Notes: a model not told the origin generated them from the letters alone. DNA of 64,000 nt from Desulfovibrionaceae bacterium (GCA_029008115.1 JAQXJC010000044.1:62001-126000), one strand, 5' to 3'. Counted from the stretch's first letter, positions 38,078-49,389 are shown. Program-made: numbers and translations.

Positions 38078-39748
38078 ATGTTTTTAGGGATAGATGCGGG
38101 CGGCACGCATACTGACGCCGCCGTGGTGGAGCGGGGACGGATTGTGGCCTCAGCCAAGGTCGTGACCCGGCATGATGATCTGCCTGCGTCCATAGGCGCC
38201 GTGCTGCGCGCGCTGCATGGCGTGGACCTGAGCCGCGTATCGCGGGTGACACTGGGAACGACGCTGGCCGTGAACGCCGTGGTGCAGGGAAAGGCGGATG
38301 CCGTGGGCCTCCTGCTCAGCGCGGGGCCGGGACTGGCGCCGGAACGCGCGGCGCTGGGAGACTGCGTGGCTGTGGTGCCGGGCGGTCTGGATCACCGGGG
38401 GCATGAAGTGACGCCGCTGGACGTGACAGGCGTGCCCGGGATTGTCCGGAGCTGGCGGCAGGCCGGGGTACGGGCCTTTGCCGTCGCGGGAAAGTTCTCG
38501 CCGCGCAATCCGGCGCATGAGGCGGGCATGGCCGACGCCGTGCGCGCCGTACTGCCGAATGCCGCCGTGACGCAGGGCCGCCTGCTTTCCGGAGCGCTGA
38601 ATTTTCCCCGCCGCGTGGCCACAGCCTACTACAGCGCGGCGGTTTCCCGCCTGCATGGGGAATTTCTGGATGCTGTGGAGGCCGCCCTGCATGCCGCGGG
38701 CATTGCCGCGCCCGTGCGGCTGCTGAAGGCGGATGGTGGCGCCGCGCCCCTGTCGCTCTCGCGGCGGGAACCGGCGCAGTCCATCATGTCCGGCCCGGCG
38801 GCCAGCGTCATGGGACTGCTGGCCCTGTGTCCCGCCGTTGCGGCGCAGGATTCCCTGCTGCTGGATGTGGGCGGGACGACGACGGATATTGCGCTGTATG
38901 CGGAGGGTTCGCCTGTGCTGGATCGTGACGGCATGCGGCTGAACGGACGTTCCACGCTGGTGCGCTCGCTGGCGACGCTGTCCATCGGCGTAGGCGGAGA
39001 TTCGCTGCTGCGCCGGGAGGGGGGTGCGGTTGTGACCGGGCCGCTGCGCCAGGGACCGGCGGCGGCCTTTGGCGGGACGGCGGCCACGCTGCTGGATGCT
39101 CTCAATGTGCTGGGGCCGCGGACGGCTGGCGACGCGGCCGCCTCCCGTACCGCGCTGGAGGCGCTGGCGGGCGCATGGGGCATGACGGCGGACGCGCTGG
39201 CGCAGGCCGGCGTGGAAAGCGCCGTGAGCCAGATTGCCGCCGCGGTGCGCGAGCTGGTGGCGCGGGTGAATGCCGCGCCTGTCTATACGCTGGCCGCGCT
39301 GCTGGAGGATCGGCAGGTGCGCCCGGCCCATGCCTGGCTGGTGGGCGGGCCCGCCGGCCTGCTGCGCGGGCGGCTGGCAGATGCGCTGGGCATGCCCGTG
39401 ACCGTGCCGCCGCATGCGGAGGTGGCCAATGCCGTGGGCGCGGCGCTGACCCTGCCCACGGCCTCGCTGGAGCTTTTTGCGGATACGGGCGAGGGGCTGA
39501 TGCGCATTCCTGCCTGCGATATCGCGCGCAGGGTGCCGCGCTCCTACGGACTGGAGCAGGCGCGGGAGGATGCCGAGGCCGCCCTGCTGGACATGCTGCG
39601 GGCCGAAGGGGTGGACGGCCTGCCTGTGGAGACGGTGGAGGAGAATCTCTTCCCTACGCTGGATGACAGCGGGCGCGGCAGCAGGGACATTCGCGTGGTG
39701 TGCCAGCTTTCGCCGGGCATTGCCGGCGTAATTGCGCCGCAGGCATGA
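38078..39748 (+). CDS. HyuA/hydantoinase A-like ATP-grasp/ASKHA family protein
   Basis: 556 residues. MFLGIDAGGTHTDAAVV is the phosphate-1 loop of hydantoinase A/N-methylhydantoinase A. SIMSGPAASVMG and LLLDVGGTTTDIAL (phosphate-2) are also present. Relatives hydrolyse hydantoins or 5-oxoproline or carboxylate acetone with ATP, usually with a HyuB subunit. None is nearby, and the protein is shorter than most HyuA (~650-700). The substrate is unknown; it may be the single-subunit type seen in many anaerobes. trmL and cbiB follow on the same strand. Confidence 0.8.
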   Translation: MFLGIDAGGTHTDAAVVERGRIVASAKVVTRHDDLPASIGAVLRALHGVDLSRVSRVTLGTTLAVNAVVQGKADAVGLLLSAGPGLAPERAALGDCVAVVPGGLDHRGHEVTPLDVTGVPGIVRSWRQAGVRAFAVAGKFSPRNPAHEAGMADAVRAVLPNAAVTQGRLLSGALNFPRRVATAYYSAAVSRLHGEFLDAVEAALHAAGIAAPVRLLKADGGAAPLSLSRREPAQSIMSGPAASVMGLLALCPAVAAQDSLLLDVGGTTTDIALYAEGSPVLDRDGMRLNGRSTLVRSLATLSIGVGGDSLLRREGGAVVTGPLRQGPAAAFGGTAATLLDALNVLGPRTAGDAAASRTALEALAGAWGMTADALAQAGVESAVSQIAAAVRELVARVNAAPVYTLAALLEDRQVRPAHAWLVGGPAGLLRGRLADALGMPVTVPPHAEVANAVGAALTLPTASLELFADTGEGLMRIPACDIARRVPRSYGLEQAREDAEAALLDMLRAEGVDGLPVETVEENLFPTLDDSGRGSRDIRVVCQLSPGIAGVIAPQA

Positions 39749-39854
39749 CGGGCCGGGCGCGGGATGGCCGCCGGCCTGATCCGGCAGGCACACCCCATCA
39801 CGGAACAACAGAACCGGCAGGCTTCGCTCTGACGCGGGAAATGAAGGACAGTGC

Positions 39855-40316
39855 ATGGAAATAGTGCTTTTTCATCCGGAAATACCTCCGAATACGGGAA
39901 ATATCGCCCGTCTGTGCGCCGCAACGCGTACGCCCCTGCATCTTGTTGAGCCGTTGGGCTTCAGCCTGGAGGATCGCTATCTGAAGCGTGCCGGTCTGGA
40001 CTACTGGCCGCATGTGGAGAAGCATGTCTGGCCGGATTTTGCCGCATATCTGCGCCATGCGGGGCGGGACAGGCGTCTGGTGATGACCTCCGCGCGCGGC
40101 GGCGAACCCGTGCAGCACTTTGCCTTTTCCTCACGGGATGCCCTGGTCTTCGGCCCGGAATCCCGCGGCCTGCCGCAGGACATGCTGGAGCGTTCTCCCT
40201 GGCATGTCCGCATTCCCATGGGGGGTGCCGTGCGCAGTCTGAATCTTTCCACCTCGGCGGGCATTGTGCTCTATGCCGCGCTGGCGCGCTGCGGGATGCT
40301 GGAGGCATGGGGCTGA
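39855..40316 (+). CDS. trmL: tRNA (cytidine/uridine-34 2'-O) methyltransferase TrmL
   Basis: 153 residues. It is a minimal SPOUT protein: VLFHPEIPPNTGNIARLCAATRTPLHLVEPLGF at the start, then LVFGPESRGLP and IPMGGAVRSLNLSTSAGIVLYAALA forming the trefoil knot. It methylates the wobble base of tRNA-Leu with SAM. The cbiB start overlaps its end by ten bases. Confidence 0.95.
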   Translation: MEIVLFHPEIPPNTGNIARLCAATRTPLHLVEPLGFSLEDRYLKRAGLDYWPHVEKHVWPDFAAYLRHAGRDRRLVMTSARGGEPVQHFAFSSRDALVFGPESRGLPQDMLERSPWHVRIPMGGAVRSLNLSTSAGIVLYAALARCGMLEAWG

Positions 40317-41287
40317 TGCTGGCTGGCATGCAGTGGTTGTGGCTGGTGCCGGCGGCGCTTGTGCTGGATTTGGCGCTGGGGGACCCGCGTCTGCCGTGGC
40401 GGCATCCTGTCTGCTGGATAGGATCGTGGCTGAACTGGCTGGAGCCACGGGCGCGGCGCCTGGGCGGCGGGCGCGCCGTGGGCGCGGCCTGCGTGGTGCT
40501 GACGGTGCTTCTGGCCTCGGGGCTGGTGTGGCTTCTGTCCTCCCTGCCCTATGTGGGGCCGCTGTTTGCGCTGTATTTTGCCTGGGCCGGACTGGCCATA
40601 GGTTCCCTGACGGACACGGGGCGCCGCGTACTGCGCTCGCTGGAGGAAGATGAGCTGCCCGAGGCCCGCGCCTCGCTGAATCAGCTTGTGAGCCGGGAGA
40701 CATCGGCAATGGATCGTCCCCGGCTGAAGAAAACGCTGGCGGACACCTTGTCGGAGAACTTTACCGATGCCTGCATCGCGCCGCTGTTCTGGCTGGTGGT
40801 GGGCGGCCCGGCGGGACTGTGGATGCACCGTGCGGTGAGCACCATGGATTCCATGTGGGGCTACAGGACGCCGCGCTGGCTGCGGCTGGGCTGGGGCGGC
40901 GCGCGTGCGGACGACGTGCTGGCGTGGATTCCGGCACGGCTGGGCGTTGCCATTCTCTGGCTGACGGACAGGCTGACGGGCACATCCGCACGCTGGCAGG
41001 GGAGCTGGCCGGGCTTCCGCCGCGTGGCCGCGCAGGCTTCGGGCATGCCCAGCCCCAATTCCGGCTGGTCCATGACGGCCTGCGCCTGGCTGCTGGGTGC
41101 GCGCATGGGAGGAGATGAGGTCTATTTTGGAGAGGCTGTGCGCAAGCCCCTGCTGGGGCCGGATGACGACGGCGGGCGCGTATGGGACGGCCCTCGCCTG
41201 TCCGCGCTGTGTCAGCTGATGACGCAGGCATCGTGCATCGGCGCCTGCCTGATGTATGCCGCCGCACTGCTCATTGTGCTGGCATGA
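40307..41287 (+). CDS. cbiB: Adenosylcobinamide-phosphate synthase
   Basis: 326 residues. LVLDLALGDPRLPWRHPVCWIGSWL near the start and SENFTDACIAPLFW...GGPAGLWMHRAVSTMDSMWGY in the middle are CbiB/CobD signatures, with several membrane helices. It attaches (R)-1-amino-2-propanol phosphate, or ethanolamine phosphate, to adenosylcobyric acid in the inner membrane. The start could be 40307 or the ATG at 40316 that overlaps the trmL stop (TGATG); neither has a perfect site. Confidence 0.93.
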   Translation: MGLMLAGMQWLWLVPAALVLDLALGDPRLPWRHPVCWIGSWLNWLEPRARRLGGGRAVGAACVVLTVLLASGLVWLLSSLPYVGPLFALYFAWAGLAIGSLTDTGRRVLRSLEEDELPEARASLNQLVSRETSAMDRPRLKKTLADTLSENFTDACIAPLFWLVVGGPAGLWMHRAVSTMDSMWGYRTPRWLRLGWGGARADDVLAWIPARLGVAILWLTDRLTGTSARWQGSWPGFRRVAAQASGMPSPNSGWSMTACAWLLGARMGGDEVYFGEAVRKPLLGPDDDGGRVWDGPRLSALCQLMTQASCIGACLMYAAALLIVLA

Positions 41288-41296
41288 TTATCGGGC

Positions 41297-41755
41297 TTAT
41301 CCCTGCCGCGCAAGCCGCATGTGCAGCAGGGGGAAGGCATTGCCATGCCCGTCGTCTGCCGTGCGGGCCTCTGCCGCAAAACCCATGCGCCGGTAAAAGG
41401 CCAGAGCGCGCGTATTCTGCTCATTGCAGTCAACGGCATCGGCATGAAGCCGCTGGATGGCATGCTCTACCAGCGCCCTTCCTGTGCCGCGCCCGAAGTG
41501 GGCCGGATGGAGGAAGAGCATTTCAATCTTCCGCCCCTCTACGCCCATGAAGCCGACGGGCATGCCGGTACTGGCAAGAACAAGGGTGGATACGGCGCTG
41601 GCCCCTGAACGCACCAGAGGTCTGAGGCCGGCAATATCCTCTTCAGACAGGAAGTCATGGGTGGCGCGCACGGAGGCTTCCCAGATGTCCAGAACAGTCG
41701 GGAGCCATGCGGCCCTGTTGGCCCGGGGGATGTCCACAAGTGTCACGGTATTCAT
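41297..41755 (-). CDS. GNAT acetyltransferase, YjaB-like
   Basis: 152 residues from the ATG at 41755 (MNTVTLVDIP). EMLFLHPAHFGRGTGRALVEHAI carries the acetyl-CoA pyrophosphate loop (Q/RxxGxG/A form HFGRGTGRAL). NEQNTRALAFYRRMGF is the motif B/C helix. The overall layout is like YjaB. The substrate is unknown. It converges with cbiB, ten bases from its end. A long run upstream in the same frame is open but has no good start. Confidence 0.85.
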   Translation of the reverse strand: MNTVTLVDIPRANRAAWLPTVLDIWEASVRATHDFLSEEDIAGLRPLVRSGASAVSTLVLASTGMPVGFMGVEGRKIEMLFLHPAHFGRGTGRALVEHAIQRLHADAVDCNEQNTRALAFYRRMGFAAEARTADDGHGNAFPLLHMRLARQG

Positions 41756-41854
41756 GTTCTGCTTCTGAGCGGGGAAAACGATGGCTGCGGCACCATGCGG
41801 CGGGATACCCTGGCCAGGGGCCTGCCGTGGCATGGGGGGCGGTGTCGCTCGTCG

Positions 41855-42490
41855 TCATGTCTCTGCGTCGCGGGGCTCCACCAGCGCGCCGCCGTCTGTC
41901 AGTTCCGCCAGTGCCAGCGCAAAGGCTGAGGCGTGCTCCTGCGGCAGGCTGACGCTGAACACGGCGTCCGTGCCGAATTCCTCGGCGGTGACAACGGCCT
42001 CGTGCGCGGGCAGAAGCCGGCGAAAGCGCTCGATGAAGGCGTATTCCAGAATGACGTCCAGATGCGAGGGGATGATGCGCTCGCGCGTGGGCAGGGTGCC
42101 CATGTTTTCCTGCACAGCCCCCTGATAGGCGCGTACCAGCCCTCCGGTCCCCAGCTTGATGCCGCCAAAGTAGCGCGTCACCACGCTCACTATCTCGCCC
42201 ACGCCGCCATGCAGCAGCACGGTGAGCATGGGACGGCCCGCGGTGCCGTGCGGCTCGCCATCATCGGAAAAGCCAACCCGCGCGGTATGCCCGGGCGCGC
42301 CGGCGGCGAAGGCCCAGCAGTTGTGGGTGGCATCGGGGAATTCCTGCCGGATGCGCTCCACAAAGGCCCGCGCCGCCTCGCTGCTGGGGGCATGAGCTGT
42401 GGAGGTGATGAAGCGGCTGCGCTTGATGATCTGCTCTGTGCGGTGCAGGGCCTGCGGCGGCAGGTGGGGAATGGGGTAGCGGTCGGTCAT
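41855..42490 (-). CDS. yigZ: YigZ/IMPACT family protein
   Basis: 211 residues. THNCWAFAAG, FSDDGEPHGTAGRPML and VVTRYFGGIKLGTGGLVRAY are the YigZ/IMPACT N-domain signatures. The C-terminal ~70 residues form the ferredoxin-like DUF1949 domain. Its role is not settled; links to translation control have been proposed for the family. Monocistronic. Confidence 0.93.
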   Translation of the reverse strand: MTDRYPIPHLPPQALHRTEQIIKRSRFITSTAHAPSSEAARAFVERIRQEFPDATHNCWAFAAGAPGHTARVGFSDDGEPHGTAGRPMLTVLLHGGVGEIVSVVTRYFGGIKLGTGGLVRAYQGAVQENMGTLPTRERIIPSHLDVILEYAFIERFRRLLPAHEAVVTAEEFGTDAVFSVSLPQEHASAFALALAELTDGGALVEPRDAET

Positions 42491-42597
42491 GCCGCCTTGT
42501 AGCGGGGCGGCCAGACGGCGTCAACTCTCCGGCCGTCGGAGCCGTGCAGGTTTTTTTCGCAAACGGAAAGAAATACCTTTACATACCTGTGGTTTTT

Positions 42598-42626
42598 TTG
42601 TAAACAGGAATTGTTTTCAATAAAGA
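42598..42626 (+). promoter_or_regulatory. Rubrerythrin promoter with an internal palindrome
   Basis: TTGTAA (42598-42603), a 17-base spacer and TAAAGA (42621-42626). The palindrome ATTG-TTTT-CAAT (42610-42621) fills the spacer and touches the -10. That is where a PerR/Fur-type repressor would bind, though the match to a known box is loose. Confidence 0.6.
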
Positions 42627-42676
42627 CAGGCAGTGAAATCTTTTCCAGCCAATGTTACCGTAACGAGGAGTGAACA

Positions 42677-43180
42677 ATGAGCAAGACTCAGCAGAATCTG
42701 ATGGACGCCTTTGCCGGCGAATCCCAGGCTAACCGCAAGTATCTCGCCTATGCCGTGGCCGCCGAGAAGGAAGGCCTGAAGCAGGTGGCCAAGCTCTTCC
42801 GCGCCGCTGCCGCCGCTGAAACCATCCATGCCCATGCCCACCTGAAGAACGCCGGGCACATCGGTGATACCGTGGCCAACCTGAAGGACGCCGTCGCGGG
42901 CGAAACCCACGAATTTACCAAGATGTATCCTGCCATGATCAAGGAAGCGCAGGAAGAAGGCAATACCGCCATCGCCAAGTACTTCGACTTCGTCAACAAA
43001 GTGGAAGAAGTGCATGCCGGCCTGTACAAGAAGGCTCTGGAAGACCCCGCGAATCTGCCTGAAACGGATTACTACGTCTGCAAGATTTGCGGCTACACCC
43101 ATGAAGGCCCCGTGGACAAGTGCCCTATCTGCGGCGCTGGCAAGGCTGCCTTCTTCAAGGTGGACGAAACCGCCATGTAG
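42677..43180 (+). CDS. rbr: Rubrerythrin
   Basis: 167 residues. The ferritin-like four-helix domain has E15, E48, H51, E76, E79 and E111/H113 in the diiron pattern. The C-terminal rubredoxin domain has C135, C138, C149 and C152 (CKICG, CPICG). It reduces hydrogen peroxide in the cytoplasm of anaerobes using electrons from rubredoxin. GAGGAG precedes the ATG. It is monocistronic, with its own promoter and a UUCG-capped terminator. Confidence 0.98.
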   Translation: MSKTQQNLMDAFAGESQANRKYLAYAVAAEKEGLKQVAKLFRAAAAAETIHAHAHLKNAGHIGDTVANLKDAVAGETHEFTKMYPAMIKEAQEEGNTAIAKYFDFVNKVEEVHAGLYKKALEDPANLPETDYYVCKICGYTHEGPVDKCPICGAGKAAFFKVDETAM

Positions 43181-43210
43181 CAGCGTGCCTCTCATGGCGC
43201 AGATGCTGAA

Positions 43211-43236
43211 GAGCCGCCCTTCGGGGCGGCTCTTTT
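43211..43236 (+). terminator. Terminator after rubrerythrin
   Basis: A 9-bp stem GAGCCGCCC/GGGCGGCTC is closed by a C(TTCG)G tetraloop and followed by TTTT. Confidence 0.95.
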
Positions 43237-43413
43237 GCGGCATGGCGCATGCTTCCTGCCGGCGTGCCGCCGGGGTGGGACAGTCCTGCCGTTGCCGCAG
43301 AAAAGGAGTGGTGTCCTGTCCGCGTTTGAAAGGGAGGACAGACGCGGTCACAGATGTCATGCCGGCGGCGCACGCAGCCTTGCCTCGTCGGCGGCAGGGC
43401 AGGGCGTTGCGCA

Positions 43414-44043
43414 TCAGCGTATTCGTGGCAGGTTCCAGTGTCGTGCAATGGCCAGCAGGCGGATGACAAGGACAACGCAGAAGCCCAGCGACATGGCGGC
43501 TTCAGGCGGCACGCGGCTCCAGAGGAAGGCAGTGCAGACAGCGCCGGCCAGTGCGGCGACGGCATAGATGTCTTTCACGCATACGGCAGGCATTTCCTGC
43601 GCCAGCATGTCGCGCAGAACGCCTCCTCCCACGCCGGTGACAACCCCGAGGGATACCGCGAGAAAGAAGGTCGGGCTGGCGGATTCCATGCCGATGCTGA
43701 CACCGTTCACCGTGAAGGCGGCCAGCCCCAGCGCATCCGAGAGCGCCAGCGTCCGTTCGTACAGTGCGGCGATGCGCCCGGGGGGAAGCCGCCTGTGCAG
43801 GGAGGCGACGGCAAAGACGACATTGGCCGTGAGAATGGCGATGGTGGCGTATGCCGGATGCAGGAACATGACCGGAGGCGTCTGTCCTATCAGCAGGTCG
43901 CGGATGGCCCCGCCGCCCACGGCCGTGGCCAGGGCCAGAATATTGACGCCGAACAGATCCATTTTCTTCTGCACGGCAAGCATGGCCCCGGAGACGGCAA
44001 AGGCGGCCGTTCCAAGAACAGATGTCCACAGCAGGAAATCCAT
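43414..44043 (-). CDS. TRIC-type trimeric cation channel family protein (YicG/UPF0126)
   Basis: 209 residues with seven hydrophobic helices in a repeated half pattern: AVGGGAIRDLLIGQTPPVMF and GVGGGVLRDMLAQEMPAV. These GGGxxRDxL motifs define the bacterial TRIC family of monovalent cation channels. It is 54 bases downstream of the hybrid kinase gene on the same strand, so it may be read from the same transcript. Confidence 0.9.
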   Translation of the reverse strand: MDFLLWTSVLGTAAFAVSGAMLAVQKKMDLFGVNILALATAVGGGAIRDLLIGQTPPVMFLHPAYATIAILTANVVFAVASLHRRLPPGRIAALYERTLALSDALGLAAFTVNGVSIGMESASPTFFLAVSLGVVTGVGGGVLRDMLAQEMPAVCVKDIYAVAALAGAVCTAFLWSRVPPEAAMSLGFCVVLVIRLLAIARHWNLPRIR

Positions 44044-44097
44044 GCTGGCATTCTCCTCGCGCGGCTGTGCCGCAATATGGCGGGGACTGCCGCCGTG

Positions 44098-47568
<3,471 letters not shown>

Positions 47569-47652
47569 GGCGGCCCGGATACCCCTGAAAGAAAAGATGG
47601 CGGGAAGGAGCGTCCCCTCCCTGCGCACATGGGGAAGTGGGAAAAAATAAAA

Positions 47653-47677
47653 AGGTTACGGTATCTACCCGTAACCT
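47653..47677 (-). terminator. Terminator after tRNA-Val
   Basis: AGGTTACGG and CCGTAACCT form a 9-bp stem with a 7-base loop. On the minus strand TTTTTATTTTTT follows. It lies 27 bases past the CCA end of tRNA-Val. Confidence 0.95.
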
Positions 47678-47704
47678 ATTATCTTTTCAACCAGACGGTT
47701 TTCA

Positions 47705-47780
47705 TGGTGGGCAGTGAGGGGCTCGAACCCCCGACCCTCGCCTTGTAAGGGCGATGCTCTACCAGCTGAGCTAACTGCCC
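47705..47780 (-). tRNA. tRNA-Val(TAC), CCA encoded, intact
   Basis: GGGCAGT pairs with ACTGCCC in the acceptor. The anticodon stem TCGCC/GGCGA holds the loop CTTACAA with anticodon TAC. A T-arm with GTTCGAG is present, and A73-CCA is encoded. It marks the left border of the duplicated junction around the A+T-rich insert. Confidence 0.97.
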
Positions 47781-47792
47781 GTGAACCACGCC

Positions 47793-47822
47793 ATATTTGC
47801 CCGAGAATCTTTTCCTTGTCAA
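47793..47822 (-). promoter_or_regulatory. Promoter of tRNA-Val
   Basis: On the minus strand a perfect TTGACA (47817-47822) with AAATAT/CAAATA 17-18 bases on, about 13 bases before the tRNA. It lies in the short spacer between the glycosyltransferase remnant and the tRNA, so the tRNA kept its promoter when the insert arrived. Confidence 0.7.
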
Positions 47823-47832
47823 GCCCGGGCGA

Positions 47833-47951
47833 TCAGGCGAGTAGGTAGTCCCGGCCAGCGCGGAGCCCGCGGCTCTCAAGCCAGGCGGCGGCCTCTTCCG
47901 GCGCACCGTGCCCGGTGAGGCAGATCAGGATGAAGATGCCCGCCGGCAGGG
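47833..47951 (-). pseudogene. Remnant: last ~39 codons of a glycosyltransferase gene
   Basis: This matches the 3' end of the intact glycosyltransferase at 50060-51124. Over 109 aligned bases (47843-47951 against 50070-50178) I count five differences and no gap. Several are silent or conservative in the reading frame (the end is YLLA here, YLIA there; WLES here, WLRS there), and the stop codon is kept. It lacks any start. It sits 52 bases before tRNA-Val, as the intact copy sits 56 bases before the decayed tRNA-Val at 49934. It is therefore a displaced gene end left by insertion or duplication. Confidence 0.88.
47843..47951. repeat. Left copy of a 109-base direct repeat
   Basis: 104 of 109 bases match 50070-50178 in the same orientation. 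The two copies bracket the unique insert 47952-49933. Together with the tRNA-Val pair further out, the repeated unit is about 245 bases on each side. Confidence 0.92.
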
Positions 47952-47960
47952 AATAGGGAA

Positions 47961-47987
47961 AGGAGGGCACTTGGAAGGAGCCCTCCT
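47961..47987 (-). terminator. Hairpin at the end of the island operon
   Basis: AGGAGGGC and GCCCTCCT form an 8-bp stem with an 11-base loop, followed on the minus strand by TTTCCCTATT. It lies about 80 bases past the small lipoprotein gene. The T-run is poor. Confidence 0.4.
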
Positions 47988-48066
47988 GCTTCATAATGGT
48001 ATGCGCATGCCGTATGAATACAGGTATGAGAAAAAAACAGGATTCTGTCCGGAGCGTTATATATTA

Positions 48067-48219
48067 TCACTCTAACATTTGCTTATATAGTCTTTGATCT
48101 TTTTCTATCTGAGCCTTCAGCATATCTCTCTCTGCCTTGAGTTTTTTTACTTCATCAAGATTATCACAGCCTGTACAGAGAAGCCCAAAAATCAGAGCTG
48201 CCAACCATGCCTTTTTCAC
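48067..48219 (-). CDS. Small probable lipoprotein, 50 residues, GTG start
   Basis: It starts with GTG at 48219, with AGGAGG eight bases upstream, and overlaps the stop of the membrane-protein gene as GTGA. MKKAWLAALIFGLLCTGC is a signal peptide with a near-lipobox (CTG-C; a strict lipobox would have Ala or Ser at -3), giving lipidation at C18. The mature ~33 residues are charged and heptad-like (LDEVKKLKAERDMLKAQIEKD), suggesting a coiled coil. I recognise no family. Tight coupling to the membrane protein suggests they act together. The tiny size and coiled coil recall spanin-like or entry-exclusion lipoproteins, but there is no direct evidence. Confidence 0.72.
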   Translation of the reverse strand: MKKAWLAALIFGLLCTGCDNLDEVKKLKAERDMLKAQIEKDQRLYKQMLE

Positions 48220-49061
48220 TGTTCATTCCTCCTGTATGGCATTATGAGCATCAATATTGAAAAATATGTCATTACTCCTTCTGAAATAATTGTATATATA
48301 AAATAAATTGGCTTTCCGAAAAATGGAAAGTTCATGACCTGCTGAATAGTAAGTTCATAGATATAAAGATGTTTTATAATAACCCTAAGAGGCCACGAAA
48401 CACTTCGGTTGTCTATGGCTTCTAGAGTCGTCTTAAGTAATTCTCCAATATTTTGGGCGACCACAGGCTCCATAGTGATCAAGTTATATGTTGAAACTCC
48501 CATGGCTGCGATTGAAGCAATCATGAATGGAATCAAATATTGTTTTAGAACACTATTGACATCTTTTCTGATAGCTGAGTGTCCTGAATATGATTTTTTA
48601 TTAAATAGTACATATTCTGTAATCGCAAGGCATAAAAATATGTATTGTGATTTATGAACGCTTGTTAGAGCGAAGAATGTTAATATGTTAACGGAAAGCG
48701 CAAATGCTACAAAAGCAGCTATAACTCGAACAACATATCCGTGTGAAAAAAATTTATATATTCCAGATTCTATATCTAAAAATGTCTGTAAAAATATTCT
48801 GTATAGGACAAGTTTTATTTGAATAACATGACGTGCTAGGAAAAATGTTAATATTGCAACAAGTAAGTATGTAAAATAGTTATTAGATAAAGGTGCGATA
48901 TAAAACAATCCAAAAAAAGAATGCTCTGCAAATATAAAATATCCAGTAATGTATATAGTTAAAAGATAAAAAAATAGTGTGGAAATGTTTGTACTTTTCG
49001 CAGATAAAGATTCTTCAGTATCGATTTTGTTCTCATTATCTTTAGTAAATTTATCTGACAT
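48216..49061 (-). CDS. Unknown six-helix inner-membrane protein of the A+T-rich island
   Basis: 281 residues; AAGGAG eight bases before the ATG. The first ~25 residues are polar and charged (SDKFTKDNENKIDTEESLSAKS). Hydrophobic helices lie near 28-45, 62-79, 107-130, 136-151, 175-195 and 254-276. A soluble loop at ~200-250 holds no motif I know. Codon choice is A+T-rich and unlike every neighbour outside the island. It is translationally coupled to the 50-residue lipoprotein. The divergent XRE gene could control it. It could be a phage-exclusion, bacteriocin-immunity or transport protein; none is shown by sequence. Confidence 0.8.
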   Translation of the reverse strand: MSDKFTKDNENKIDTEESLSAKSTNISTLFFYLLTIYITGYFIFAEHSFFGLFYIAPLSNNYFTYLLVAILTFFLARHVIQIKLVLYRIFLQTFLDIESGIYKFFSHGYVVRVIAAFVAFALSVNILTFFALTSVHKSQYIFLCLAITEYVLFNKKSYSGHSAIRKDVNSVLKQYLIPFMIASIAAMGVSTYNLITMEPVVAQNIGELLKTTLEAIDNRSVSWPLRVIIKHLYIYELTIQQVMNFPFFGKPIYFIYTIISEGVMTYFSILMLIMPYRRNEQ

Positions 49062-49225
49062 ATCAATTTCGCTCCTTGCTTGTGCAGGTTATTCTGCTTG
49101 ATGCGGGTATCTTCCTGCGCCCAGGAGCGGCTCATGCGTTCTGTGCCGCTCTGGTTCTGGAGCCAGAGTTCAGCGCAAATGGCCGTCCCTGCCAGGACGG
49201 CAAGTACTCCGGCAAAAAACCGCAA
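48959..49225 (-). CDS. Doubtful small ORF with signal-like N-terminus, overlapping the membrane protein start
   Basis: 88 codons from a TTG at 49225 with no good ribosome-binding site. The first ~57 residues (MRFFAGVLAVLAGTAICAELWLQ... then a polar stretch rich in Gln and Arg) have normal G+C content and look like a signal-anchored peptide. The last ~30 run into the A+T-rich gene in another frame and look random. It may be a truncated gene cut at an internal island junction, or chance. Confidence 0.25.
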   Translation of the reverse strand: MRFFAGVLAVLAGTAICAELWLQNQSGTERMSRSWAQEDTRIKQNNLHKQGAKLICQINLLKIMRTKSILKNLYLRKVQTFPHYFFIF

Positions 49226-49356
49226 TGCAGCTGGGGAAAAATTCGCCTTCCCATGTCAGTCATGCAGCCCCCTTTTTCCCGAAAATGTTGAATAGTTATC
49301 TACGACCGCACGTGTTTTCCTTCCTGTCCGGTACGCAGGCACTCCCTTTATTGGGT

Positions 49357-49389
49357 ATTTTGAATAAAATGTCAATAATTGGTTTTTAT
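49357..49389 (+). promoter_or_regulatory. XRE gene promoter with two palindromes
   Basis: TTGAAT (49360-49365) and TTTTAT (49384-49389) are 18 bases apart. ATTTT-GAAT-AAAAT (49357-49370) overlaps the -35, and CAAT-A-ATTG (49373-49381) lies in the spacer. Both are candidate sites for autorepression by the XRE protein. Confidence 0.45.

Noticed and set aside
47876-48070. 64-codon frame reading through the glycosyltransferase remnant
   Set aside because: It reads the remnant in the wrong frame; the meaningful frame is the GT one ending at 47833.
49076-49295. Two overlapping 71-codon plus-strand frames before the XRE gene
   Set aside because: No start signal and no protein-like pattern; they lie in the divergent control region.
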